Shown piece after piece: positions 52,710 to 61,525 of a stretch of DNA of 64,000 bases. Made by a program: the position numbers and the translations under genes. Under the pieces are notes generated by a model that was given only the letters and a program-made list of their open reading frames with translations, ran no database searches and was not told where the DNA came from. The DNA comes from CBDAKK01 sp965196605 (GTDB lineage Bacteria; Spirochaetota; Spirochaetia; WTKD01; G963693115): NCBI GenBank assembly GCA_965196605.1, contig CBDAKK010000003.1, forward strand, positions 124,001 through 188,000, in the 5' to 3' direction. The number at the start of each line of letters is the position of its first letter. The first letter of the stretch is position 1.

Positions 52710-53591
52710 ATGCCCCAAAACAAGGTCATTAGTGCAGAAGTAGAACTTACTCCTAAGCATGTATTTCAAATAGTGAAGGCCTTAAGACAATACAATCGTG
52801 TTGACGTACAAGGCAATTACCTCCCATACAGGTACCACACATCACACTCAAACAAAAAAAAACCTGCGCAAAAAAGCATTCACATTCACATGCAAAAAAT
52901 ACAAGAGTACACGCAGATATACCGCACCCTGCATTCACTGCACATGGGGCTGGGAAACAGCCTTGAACGGCTCTACGAAATGGAAGAAGGAGCAATTCCA
53001 CCGCTCATAAAAGCATGCCTTGACATGGTGTGTTACCACAACACCATGCAAAACATTCCCATGCATGAGTGCTTTGCAAAACAGCGCGCGGAACACTGGG
53101 CTATAGTACGCTTGGCATTCGCCTTATGCGGATGTAGTATACAAGCCGTACGCACACAGGGGCTACGGTGGTCTAGGCTTCGTCCCACCAAAAATGCAGC
53201 TTTATACACAGAGAAGCAAGGCGAAGAAATTCCTATATCAATACGAATTCCTACACACAAAGCTACCCACCACGTATGTACTTCATATTCGTGTTCAGGC
53301 TTAGAAAACATAGCCATGGGGTTTGTTGAAGTTGGGACAACAAACATAATAGAAAAAATGACATTCGCCTACTATTCACACCAAAGGCTCTACGTTCTTC
53401 CCATCATTGAGTCACATTTTTTTATTGGCAAGCCCCATCCCGTGCCTCAACAAACCTTAGAGGCATTTACAAAACACATGCTTTACCAATTTGAAGTAAT
53501 AGAAAACACCATGAACATCATCCACATAAACTACGTTACAGAAGCGCTCATAAGTTTATTAAGTCCTCCGCGTAAGGTCATAACCCCATAG
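52710..53591 (+). CDS. FAD-subunit relative (CoxM/XdhB type) lacking FAD motifs
   Basis: 293 residues from the ATG at 52710. Segment order again follows the family: ELTPKHVFQIVKALRQYNRVDVQGN stands where AxxLLxxxxxxxxLAGGTDL is expected. LHMGLGNSLERLYEMEEGAIPPLIKACLDMVCYHNTMQNIPMHECFA stands where IGAxxTxxExxxxxxxxxPxLxxAxxxxAxxQVRNxGTIGGNLA is expected. EEIPISIRIPTHKATHHVCTSY stands where EIxxxIxxPxxxxxxxxxYxK is expected. The AGGTD and TIGGN loops that bind FAD are gone. It starts eight bases after the stop of the Fe-S-like gene, so all three are probably one operon and one complex. Confidence 0.6.
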   Translation: MPQNKVISAEVELTPKHVFQIVKALRQYNRVDVQGNYLPYRYHTSHSNKKKPAQKSIHIHMQKIQEYTQIYRTLHSLHMGLGNSLERLYEMEEGAIPPLIKACLDMVCYHNTMQNIPMHECFAKQRAEHWAIVRLAFALCGCSIQAVRTQGLRWSRLRPTKNAALYTEKQGEEIPISIRIPTHKATHHVCTSYSCSGLENIAMGFVEVGTTNIIEKMTFAYYSHQRLYVLPIIESHFFIGKPHPVPQQTLEAFTKHMLYQFEVIENTMNIIHINYVTEALISLLSPPRKVITP

Positions 53592-53662
53592 TAGGCTCGC
53601 AAACTTCACGCCTAAACGCAGCACAAGGCACGCCAAGCAAAAAGACTAGCTATACTAAAAGC

Positions 53663-55432
53663 ATGAGCACGGACACACAAGAAACCTTTCACGCCCTAGC
53701 GCATGAGGATAAACTATACCGAATACGACACAGTTTTGCCCACGTTATGGCAGAGGCTGTGCGCCGCCTTTTTGATGACGTCAAAATAGCAATAGGCCCG
53801 CCCATAGAACACGGCTTTTATTATGACTTTGACATGCCGCACAGCCTAAACCAAGACGACTTACCGCGCATAGAAGAAAAAATGCAAGAGATACTGCAAG
53901 AGCGCCATGAGCTCGCCAAAGCCGTGCTAAGCCGAGAAGAAGCCTTGCGCATGTTTGAACATGAACCATACAAAGTAGAACTCATAGAAGCCTTGCCCGA
54001 GGGTGAAGAAATAAGCACCTACACGGTGGCATCCTTCACCGACCTTTGCCGCGGCCCCCACGTGCCCGATACGTCTTTTTTAAACCCCAAGGCTTGCAAG
54101 CTGCTCTCGGTTGCTGGGGCCTATTGGCGTGGTGATGAAAAACGCGCCATGCTACAACGCATATACGCAACGGCGTGGGACAACCCCAAGGCCTTGCGCG
54201 CGCACCTCAGTTTTTTAGAAGAAGCGAAAAAGCGCGACCACCGCCTCATTGGCAAGGAACTTGACCTTTTTAGCTTGCACGACGAAGCGGGGGCGGGGCT
54301 AGTCTACTGGCACCCCAAGGGCGCACGCATACGCTTGGAAATAGAAAACTACTGGCGCGAGATGCACAAGAAAAGCGGCTACGAACTTTTGTACACCCCA
54401 CACGTGGGCAAAAGCTGGCTGTGGAACACCAGCGGTCACCTCGACTTTTACCGCGAAGGCATGTACTCACCCATGGAAGTTGATGCAAACGACTACTACA
54501 TAAAACCCATGAATTGCCCTTTTCACATTATGATTTACCAAAACACGCAGCGCTCTTACAAAGAACTGCCACTACGCTGGGCAGAGCTTGGCACGGTCTA
54601 CCGTTACGAGCGCAGTGGCGTTTTACACGGGCTGCTGCGCGTGCGCGGCTTTACGCAAGATGACGCGCATTTGTTTTGCACGCCACAACAAATGCAGGAA
54701 GAAATAAAAGAGGTGCTGCGCTTTTCTCTGCAAGTGTGGAAGGACTTTGGCTTTAGTGAAATAAAAGCATACCTCGCAACGCGCCCTGAAAAAGCCGTAG
54801 GAGACGCGCAGCACTGGGACGATGCGATAGCCGCGCTCAAACAAGCCGCGGATGAAGAGAACATAGCAACCGAAATAGACGAAGGTGGCGGCGCCTTTTA
54901 TGGGCCTAAAATAGACCTCAAGGTAAAAGACGCACTCTCTCGTGAATGGCAAATGTCCACCATACAGTTTGACTTCAATTTACCAGAACGCTTTGACATG
55001 TGGTTTATTGACAAAGACGGCGAGAAAAAACGCCCCTACATGATACACCGCGCGCTCCTAGGCTCCTTAGAACGCTTTTTTGCCGTACTGGTGGAACACT
55101 ACAAGGGCGCCTTTCCCGTGTGGCTTGCCCCCGTACAAGTAGCCGTGCTCCCAGTAAGTGAGGTGTACGCCCAGCATGCGCAGCGCTACGCCGAAGTGCT
55201 GAAAGAGGCAAACTTACGCGTGCAGCTTGACACCGACAACGAGCGCCTTGGCGCACGCATACGAAAACACCAACTACAAAAAGTGCCCTACATGCTGGTA
55301 ATTGGCGAAAAAGAAGCGCAGAACAACCTTGCCTCATGTAGGCTGCGCACGGGTGAAACCCTAGAAGCCATGACAGCAGAGGCCTTTACAAAGTACATGC
55401 AGGAGAAAATACATGAAAAAGCTCTTATATGA
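53663..55432 (+). CDS. thrS: Threonyl-tRNA synthetase (no TGS domain)
   Basis: 589 residues. It opens directly in the editing domain (RIRHSFAHVMAEAVRRLF with the HxxxH pattern, GFYYDFD, DLCRGPHVPDTSF). It then has the class II core (zinc and threonine site MNCPFHIMIY, motif 2 RYERSGVLHGLLRVRGFTQDDAHLF, motif 3 HRALLGSLERFFAVL) and the anticodon-binding domain. The N-terminal TGS domain of 640-residue bacterial enzymes is missing. A TATACT (53651-53656) ends six bases before the ATG and there is no ribosome-binding site, so the transcript may be leaderless. The next gene overlaps its end by 20 bases. Confidence 0.94.
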   Translation: MSTDTQETFHALAHEDKLYRIRHSFAHVMAEAVRRLFDDVKIAIGPPIEHGFYYDFDMPHSLNQDDLPRIEEKMQEILQERHELAKAVLSREEALRMFEHEPYKVELIEALPEGEEISTYTVASFTDLCRGPHVPDTSFLNPKACKLLSVAGAYWRGDEKRAMLQRIYATAWDNPKALRAHLSFLEEAKKRDHRLIGKELDLFSLHDEAGAGLVYWHPKGARIRLEIENYWREMHKKSGYELLYTPHVGKSWLWNTSGHLDFYREGMYSPMEVDANDYYIKPMNCPFHIMIYQNTQRSYKELPLRWAELGTVYRYERSGVLHGLLRVRGFTQDDAHLFCTPQQMQEEIKEVLRFSLQVWKDFGFSEIKAYLATRPEKAVGDAQHWDDAIAALKQAADEENIATEIDEGGGAFYGPKIDLKVKDALSREWQMSTIQFDFNLPERFDMWFIDKDGEKKRPYMIHRALLGSLERFFAVLVEHYKGAFPVWLAPVQVAVLPVSEVYAQHAQRYAEVLKEANLRVQLDTDNERLGARIRKHQLQKVPYMLVIGEKEAQNNLASCRLRTGETLEAMTAEAFTKYMQEKIHEKALI

Positions 55433-56948
55433 AAACGGCGTAGCGCCCCAGCTTGCAAAGGCAGCCGAGGAACTTTTGGAGCTTGACAAAAAAAGCGCCT
55501 TGCTCAGCATGCTTGAGGAGTTTTTGGGCTGGGACACCCAAACCTACATGCCAAGCGCAGCAGCGGCAAGCCGCGCCGAACAACGCGCCTTTATCAGTGA
55601 GCTTATGCACTCATACAACACCGAGCCGCGCATTGCCGAGTTGCTCCACATGCTGGGAGTGAATGACGAAAACACCACGGGCGACGCCACGCTACCAAGC
55701 CCCGTAGGACTCTGGCTGCGCAAAAAATACCTACAGTGGAAAAAAGCAGTGAGCGTACCCCCTGCGCTGGTGCGCGAAATTGCCCACGCGGCAACCCTAG
55801 GACACGCGGCGTGGGCTCAGGCACGCGAGGAGAATGACCTAAGTCTTTTTGCCCCGCACTTACAAAAACTCATAGAGCTTTCCAAAAACTACGCCATGTG
55901 CATAGGCTACAAACACGTCCCCTATGACGCCCTGCTGGATGAGTACGAAATGGGCTGCACGACCGAGTACGTGCGCAGCCTTTTTGACACGCTGCTAGTG
56001 GAACTCAAACCCTTGTACGCACAGCTTGTGGAAGCGCACAAAAGCAAACAAGCACCCTTTGCAATGCCGCGCGTAGAGACAAAAGCACAACAAGCCTTTT
56101 GCCACCACATGGCGCACACACTGGGCTACACTAACTGGGGCAGAATAGACACCGCCATACACCCCTTTTGCGCAACAACGGGCTGGCAAGACGTGCGCAT
56201 TACTACGCACTACAAAGAGCATGACCCAACAAGCGCGGTGTTTTCCACGCTGCACGAAATGGGGCACGCCTTTTACGAAAAAAACATATCGCCCATATAC
56301 CAAAACACCGCGTGTGCTACCGGCGCCTCCTTTGGCGTGCATGAGTCGCAGTCGCACTTTGTAGAAAGCATGCTCGGCAAAAGCAGCGCCTTTTGGAAAC
56401 ACTGGTATCCCGAACTCCAGCGCTTCATGCCTCAGTTTGCCGAGATATCACGTGATGCATTCATGAGCCACAGCCGCAGCGTGGCGCCCAACCCCATACG
56501 CATAGAGTCAGACGAAGTGGGCTACAACTTGCACATAGCGCTGCGCTTTGAAATGGAACAACTGCTCTTTGAAAACGAAAGCACAAGCACGCGCGACATA
56601 GCGGAACTTGCTCAGCTATGGAAGGAGAAAAGCAAAGACTTGCTTGGCATAGAACCCAAAAACGAGCGCGAAGGCTTGCTACAAGACGTACACTGGTCTG
56701 AAGGCGCCTTTGGCTACTTTCCCTCCTACGCGCTGGGCACCATGTACGCTGCCCAGCTCAAAGCTGAACTTGCCGCGGACATGCCAAAATATGAAGAACA
56801 CCTAGAGCGCGGCACGCTCGCAGAAATAATGCAGTGGCTTCAAAAGCGCATTCACACACACGGTGCGTCAAAAACCCCTGCGGAGCTGTACCCAAGCTGT
56901 ACGCCCCGCGCCTTTATTGCGCACCTACAACAACGCTACAATAATTAA
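55413..56948 (+). CDS. M32-family metallocarboxypeptidase (carboxypeptidase Taq type)
   Basis: 511 residues. Zinc motif HEMGHAFYE (HExxH), with HESQSHFVESM providing the second Glu ligand region. The M32 phrases DYEMGCTTEYV-like (DEYEMGCTTEYVRSLFD), HPFCATTGWQDVRITTHY and VGYNLHIALRFEMEQLLFEN are also present. It removes C-terminal amino acids from peptides in the cytosol. Length is normal for the family. AGGAG eight bases upstream of the ATG lies inside thrS, with a 20-base overlap, so the pair is co-transcribed. Confidence 0.9.
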   Translation: MKKLLYENGVAPQLAKAAEELLELDKKSALLSMLEEFLGWDTQTYMPSAAAASRAEQRAFISELMHSYNTEPRIAELLHMLGVNDENTTGDATLPSPVGLWLRKKYLQWKKAVSVPPALVREIAHAATLGHAAWAQAREENDLSLFAPHLQKLIELSKNYAMCIGYKHVPYDALLDEYEMGCTTEYVRSLFDTLLVELKPLYAQLVEAHKSKQAPFAMPRVETKAQQAFCHHMAHTLGYTNWGRIDTAIHPFCATTGWQDVRITTHYKEHDPTSAVFSTLHEMGHAFYEKNISPIYQNTACATGASFGVHESQSHFVESMLGKSSAFWKHWYPELQRFMPQFAEISRDAFMSHSRSVAPNPIRIESDEVGYNLHIALRFEMEQLLFENESTSTRDIAELAQLWKEKSKDLLGIEPKNEREGLLQDVHWSEGAFGYFPSYALGTMYAAQLKAELAADMPKYEEHLERGTLAEIMQWLQKRIHTHGASKTPAELYPSCTPRAFIAHLQQRYNN

Positions 56949-56963
56949 AAAAAGGATTACAAG

Positions 56964-57542
56964 ATGCTAAAGCACATACCAAACATACTCAGTTTCTCAC
57001 GCGTCCTGTGGGCGCTGGTATTTTATGCGCTCATTATGAACGTGCCACTCATAAACATAGCCCCGCTGCTTGGGTTGTTTATTCTCATTGAGGCAAGCGA
57101 CCTGCTGGACGGCATGGTGGCGCGCATGTTCAAAAGCACCAGCGACGTGGGAAAACTCCTAGACCCCGTGTGCGACGTTAGCGCGCACTTTATTTGCCTG
57201 TTTGCCTTGTACACGCTGTACATGGTGCCACCACTGGTGGTAGTTGTGTTTATTATGCGCGAAGTATGGGTCACCTTTTTGCGCGCCCTACTCTTGCGAC
57301 AAAACATAGTCCTAGCAGCCGGCTGGGCGGGCAAACTCAAAACATGGGTCTACGCCATAGCAATACTCATGAGCATATTACTCCTACCCCAAAGCCGCAT
57401 AGCACACCTTGCACCCACGCTCAGCAAAAACCTGATCATAGTCTACCTCCCCATGCTCTACTACCTCGGCGCTGCACTCTCCGTGTTTTCAGCGCTCACC
57501 TACGTGGTGACAGCCTTACAAATGCGCAAGCCCCGCACCTAA
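56964..57542 (+). CDS. CDP-alcohol phosphatidyltransferase (PgsA-like)
   Basis: 192 residues, about five to six membrane helices. It carries the complete family motif D-x2-DG-x2-AR-x8-G-x3-D-x3-D in DLLDGMVARMFKSTSDVGKLLDPVCD. It joins a CDP-activated lipid to an alcohol; phosphatidylglycerophosphate synthase is the most common function at this length, but another head group is possible. AAGGAT upstream; follows the peptidase by 15 bases. Ends the thrS transcript before a repeat array. Confidence 0.85.
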   Translation: MLKHIPNILSFSRVLWALVFYALIMNVPLINIAPLLGLFILIEASDLLDGMVARMFKSTSDVGKLLDPVCDVSAHFICLFALYTLYMVPPLVVVVFIMREVWVTFLRALLLRQNIVLAAGWAGKLKTWVYAIAILMSILLLPQSRIAHLAPTLSKNLIIVYLPMLYYLGAALSVFSALTYVVTALQMRKPRT

Positions 57543-57983
57543 AGCAACCCTACACCACTCATGCGTAGCCTCCTTAAACCCAGTTCCTTAGTCCCTATGT
57601 ATGCCGTAACCCCGCCCACCGCCCCTTTTTTGCGCAGTGGCGCTTATGCAACAGTCTGCACCCCCTCGCTTCGCTCGTGACTTTTTGGTTCTTTTGCTAT
57701 AAGCTCCATCTTTGTGTCGCTTCGCGACACTTATTTTAATCGTTTCTAGCCGCTCGCGCTTGTAGCGCTCCCGACTTTTCTTTTTTTGCGTCCTCACAGC
57801 CGCCCCATGAATGGGGCGCATTGGCTGCCAAGGATGTTAAAAGAAAAGAAAAAGAACGGCCATCCATGGCATGGGAGTCGTACATTCGCACTCTCGACTT
57901 TTTTGGCACTTTCTTCATAGTTGCGCACAGTATCTATGTCATTACTGCTTTAGCTCACAGGAGGCTTTTTTCTCTTTTCTTTG
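57543..57983. repeat. Dispersed long repeat, copy 1
   Basis: 57681-57865 is repeated at 61202-61380 with few changes (shared words tataagctccatctttgtg, gtcgcttcgcgacac, ggcgcattggctgccaagg). It contains an inverted GTGTCGC/GCGACAC and a short GCCCCAT/ATGGGGC hairpin. Minus-strand frames in both copies encode the same Lys/Arg-rich string, but without a start signal I treat them as non-coding. Beyond 57865 to 57983 nothing is recognised. Confidence 0.78.
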
Positions 57984-58033
57984 GTACTTTCTTTTCTCTT
58001 TTTTACATCCATAAAAAAGAGAAAAGAAAGTAC
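57984..58033. repeat. Perfect 21-base inverted repeat with 8-base loop
   Basis: Left arm 57984-58004 and right arm 58013-58033 are exact reverse complements (GTACTTTC... / ...GAAAGTAC), loop acatccat. The right arm and the following bases recur once near 2990-3005 without the left arm. The arms contain TTTTTT/AAAAAA, so either strand could use it as a terminator. Confidence 0.85.
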
Positions 58034-58190
58034 AGCTATCCGAAGACTTGACATATCGCGCTAGCGCCTTAGCCACACAAGGCGTTCACAAAAAACAGCG
58101 TGCACATGGCGTGTAGCCTACTCGCGCGGAGCGCAGGACGACCAGCAGTGGGGGTGTGGGGGCGTGCTGCCCCCATAAAACTAACGCTAG
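58034..58190. repeat. Dispersed repeat with G/C hairpin upstream of uvrB
   Basis: It carries cgctagcgccttagccac (also near 1327 and 3024), gtgtagcctactcgcgcg (also near 19230 and 61440) and GGGGGC-gtgct-GCCCCC. TATAAT at 58203-58208, just after it, is the likely uvrB -10. Confidence 0.7.
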
Positions 58191-58218
58191 AGAAAGAACC
58201 CTTATAATAAAAAGTGTC

Positions 58219-60231
58219 ATGTCCACCCCCACACACAGTTCACCGTTTTATGTAGAGTCCGCGTATAAACCTGCGGGCGACCAAGGTAAGGCCATAGACG
58301 CACTTGTTGCAGGCTTGCAGCAGGGTGAGCGTTTTCAAGCGCTCAAGGGGGTAACGGGCTCTGGCAAAACCTTTAGCATGGCAAAGGTAATAGAGGCGCT
58401 GGGGCGCCCAACCTTAGTACTTTCGCACAACAAGACGCTTGCCGCGCAGCTGTACCGCGAGTTTACAGAGCTTATGCCCAACAACGCCGTGGAGTACTTT
58501 GTCTCATATTACGACTACTACCAGCCCGAAGCCTATGTACCGGGCAGAGACCTTTTTATAGAAAAGGACGCTTCTATCAACGAAGAAATAGAGCGACTGC
58601 GCCTAGCGGCAACAAGCAGCTTGTACTCGCGTAGAGACGTGGTAATAGTTGCCACCGTCTCATGCATTTACGGGCTGGGCAACCCGCAAGACTACTCGGA
58701 CATGTCGTTGTTTGTGGAAGTAGGGCAAACGCTGGACGTGTTTGATGCGCGCCGCAAGCTCATAAGCCTGCAATACAAGCGCAACGACAACGTGCTAGAG
58801 CGCGGGGCATTCCGCATACAAGAGTCAACCTTTGATATTTACCCCGCGTATGAAGAGTGCATATACCGCATTATCACGGATTGGGATGTCATACAGTCCA
58901 TAGAGCAGTTGCACCCCGTAACGCTGGAAGTACAACAGCGGCAAGACAAGCTGTGGATATTCCCCGCAAGCCACTTTGTAACGCCCGAGGCCACGGTAAA
59001 GCGCGCCATTGTGGACATAGAAGCAGAGCTTGCCGCGCGCTACGAAGCGTTGTTGGACGCTGACAAGCTGGTGGAAGCCGAGAGGCTGAAGTCCCGCACC
59101 GAGTACGACCTAGAGATGCTGCGCGAACTCAACTTTTGCACGGGCATAGAAAACTACTCCATGCACCTCTCGGGCAGACAGCCCGGCGACAGACCCTCGG
59201 TGTTGTTGGACTACTTTCCCAAGGACTACCTCATGTTTATAGACGAGTCCCACGTAACGCTGCCGCAGCTCGGCGCAATGTACAACGGGGACCGCGCGCG
59301 CAAAATCAACCTTGTGGAATACGGCTTCCGCCTACCCTCCGCGCGCGACAACCGCCCCTTACAGTTTGAGGAGTTTGAAGGCATGGTGAACCAATGCGTC
59401 TTTGTCTCAGCCACCCCCGGCGCTTATGAGCTAGAGCACGCTACAAAAACCGTGGAGCAAATAATACGCCCTACGGGACTCCTAGACCCCGAGATAAGCC
59501 TGCACCCTACGGCGGGGCAAATAGAGCACTTGCTGGGGCACATAAAAACGCGCACGGCGCAAAACCAACGCGTGCTTATTACCACGCTTACCAAGCGCAT
59601 GGCGGAGCACCTCACGGACTACTTGTGTGAGCTGGGCATAAAAGTGGCCTACCTGCACTCGGACATAGACACCGTGGAGCGCGTTGAAATTCTTATTAAG
59701 CTGAGAACAGGCGAAATAGACGTGGTGGTGGGCATAAACCTGCTGCGCGAAGGGCTCGACCTCCCCGAAGTCTCACTGGTCGCTATTTTGGACGCGGACA
59801 AAATAGGCTTTCTGCGCTCCACCACCTCGCTCATACAAACCATAGGGCGCGCGGCGCGCAATGTGCACGGCCACGTCATTATGTACGCGGACACTACCAC
59901 AGAGGCAATGAAGCTAGCCATGGAAGAAACCGAGCGCCGCCGAGAGATACAACATCAATATAATGTAGAACATGGCATAACACCGCAAAGCATACAAAAG
60001 GCGGTCAAGGACATTTTGGTACGCACGGCGCAAGTAAAACAAAGCGCAGCCAAGCAGTCTCTTGAGGTCATAAAGTCGCGGCACAACGTACTAGTGCCAA
60101 AGGAGAAAAAGAAACTGATACAAGAACTGCGCAAGCGCATGAACGAGCATGCGGAGAACCTAGAGTTTGAGGAGGCTGCGGTACTGCGCGACGAGATAGC
60201 CGAACTACAAAGGGTGGGGAAGCAAGCATGA
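58219..60231 (+). CDS. uvrB: Excinuclease ABC subunit B
   Basis: 670 residues from the ATG at 58219. Damage-verifying ATPase of nucleotide excision repair. Walker A GVTGSGKT, the beta-hairpin region YFVSYYDYYQPEAYVP, DESHVTLPQ, RPTGLLDP, the helicase motif VVVGINLLREGLDLPEVSLVAILDADK, QTIGRAARN, and a C-terminal UVR motif (RMNEHAENLEFEEAAVLRDEI). An upstream in-frame ATG (58156) lies in repeat sequence and before the TATAAT, so I rejected it. The next gene overlaps its stop as ATGA. Confidence 0.96.
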   Translation: MSTPTHSSPFYVESAYKPAGDQGKAIDALVAGLQQGERFQALKGVTGSGKTFSMAKVIEALGRPTLVLSHNKTLAAQLYREFTELMPNNAVEYFVSYYDYYQPEAYVPGRDLFIEKDASINEEIERLRLAATSSLYSRRDVVIVATVSCIYGLGNPQDYSDMSLFVEVGQTLDVFDARRKLISLQYKRNDNVLERGAFRIQESTFDIYPAYEECIYRIITDWDVIQSIEQLHPVTLEVQQRQDKLWIFPASHFVTPEATVKRAIVDIEAELAARYEALLDADKLVEAERLKSRTEYDLEMLRELNFCTGIENYSMHLSGRQPGDRPSVLLDYFPKDYLMFIDESHVTLPQLGAMYNGDRARKINLVEYGFRLPSARDNRPLQFEEFEGMVNQCVFVSATPGAYELEHATKTVEQIIRPTGLLDPEISLHPTAGQIEHLLGHIKTRTAQNQRVLITTLTKRMAEHLTDYLCELGIKVAYLHSDIDTVERVEILIKLRTGEIDVVVGINLLREGLDLPEVSLVAILDADKIGFLRSTTSLIQTIGRAARNVHGHVIMYADTTTEAMKLAMEETERRREIQHQYNVEHGITPQSIQKAVKDILVRTAQVKQSAAKQSLEVIKSRHNVLVPKEKKKLIQELRKRMNEHAENLEFEEAAVLRDEIAELQRVGKQA

Positions 60232-60722
60232 ACAAAATCACACCCACGCACAGGGTAGGCCACTTAGGCACAAGAGCACAAGTAGGTACGGTACTGCGTG
60301 TACTGTGCATGCTCGGCCTCCTTGCAGCAAGCGCAAGCTGTGACCGCCTGTTGCCAAGCAAGTCACAGCGCATTACACAAAGCATACGAGTTCCATACAA
60401 TCACATATTAGCGTGGTACCCGCGCTACCTTGTTTCAAACGACGACTACAGCAGAGTGCTAGAGACAAAAGACCTGCGCGCACAAGTCAAAGCCATTATT
60501 AGAAGGGGCGACATACTACAACTCATGCGCATAGGCGGGGCGCACACGGAGGACTTTATTTGGTACAAGGTGCGCCGTCTTGCTCCCAAAGACACAGAGG
60601 TAGAGCAACAAGAAGGCTGGGTCTTACTGCGCGGTGCCGTGAGAACCTACGCGTTAGAAAAAGCACAGCATATTTCGCACAAGCTACGGCGCGAGGCAGC
60701 AGCACGCAACGCGAAAGAATAA
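60228..60722 (+). CDS. Lipoprotein with SH3-like domain
   Basis: 164 residues. The signal segment VLCMLGLLAASASC ends in a likely lipidated Cys at about 38. It is unusually preceded by some 20 polar residues, so the true start may be further in. Residues about 85-150 (RGDILQLMRIGG ... WYKVRRL ... EGWVLLRGAVRTY) look like a bacterial SH3 (SH3b) barrel, which often binds cell-wall peptides. Start overlaps the uvrB stop (ATGA), so translation is coupled. Confidence 0.68.
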   Translation: MNKITPTHRVGHLGTRAQVGTVLRVLCMLGLLAASASCDRLLPSKSQRITQSIRVPYNHILAWYPRYLVSNDDYSRVLETKDLRAQVKAIIRRGDILQLMRIGGAHTEDFIWYKVRRLAPKDTEVEQQEGWVLLRGAVRTYALEKAQHISHKLRREAAARNAKE

Positions 60723-61525
60723 CCCGCTGCCCTTTCTTTGCGCAATCAGCCCTAAGGGAACACTTCCCCTGCACTAGAAGGAACACCTCCCTCAGCCCTA
60801 AGGGAACGCTTCCCCTGCACTAGAAGGAACACCACCACCGCACTAGACTACGTCACACTTACGCCGCACAGCCGCGCTTATGCAATAGTTTGCATCCCTT
60901 TGTTTCGCTTGTGACTTTTTGGTACTTTCTTCATACTTACGCTTGTGTCTTTCTGCCTATGGCGTAGCCCCACCCGCGTAGCTTCCTATATTCAGTTCCT
61001 TAGTCCCTATGGCGTAGCCACACAGGATGTTTTCTTTGATGCAAGCTCCATATTTGCACCGCACAGCGGTGCTTATGCAATAGTTTGCATCCCCTCGCTA
61101 CGCTCGTGAGCGTCCTCACAGCCGTGCCATGGACGGCGCAAGAAGCGTTTGCTTAATACGCGGGGGTGTGGGGGCTTGCCCCCACAGCGCGTTTTTCTTT
61201 TCTTTTTGGTTCTTTTGCTATAAGCTCCATCTTTGTGTCGCTTCGCGACACTTATTTTAATCGTTTCTAGCCGTTCGCTACGCTCTCGACTTTTCTTCTT
61301 TTGCGTCCTCACAGCCGCCCCATGGATGGGGCGCATTGGCTGCCAAGGATGTTAAAAGAAAAGAAAAAGAACAGCCATCCGAGGCCTTTGCATGTGGCGT
61401 TTAGCTGCTTGGCAACAGAAGGCGTGAGCAACACACCGCGTGAGCCTACTCGCGCGTAAGCGCAGTAGCACGTCTTACCCCAAGGGGGGCGTGGGGGCAT
61501 CCCCCCCACAAAAGCAAGCGTGCCT
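60723..61525. repeat. Gene-free array of dispersed repeats
   Basis: Contains a 46-base tandem duplication (60747-60832, ccctaagggaac / ccctgcactagaaggaac twice) and three loose copies of cttatgcaatagtttgcatcc. It also holds the second copy of the 57681-57865 repeat (61202-61380), and two GTGGGGG..CCCCCAC hairpins (about 61168-61186 and 61490-61510). No gene or RNA seen. Confidence 0.75.

Noticed and set aside
57588..57821. Lys/Arg-rich minus-strand peptide, also in the second repeat copy
   Set aside because: Shared because the DNA repeat is shared; no ribosome-binding site and low complexity.
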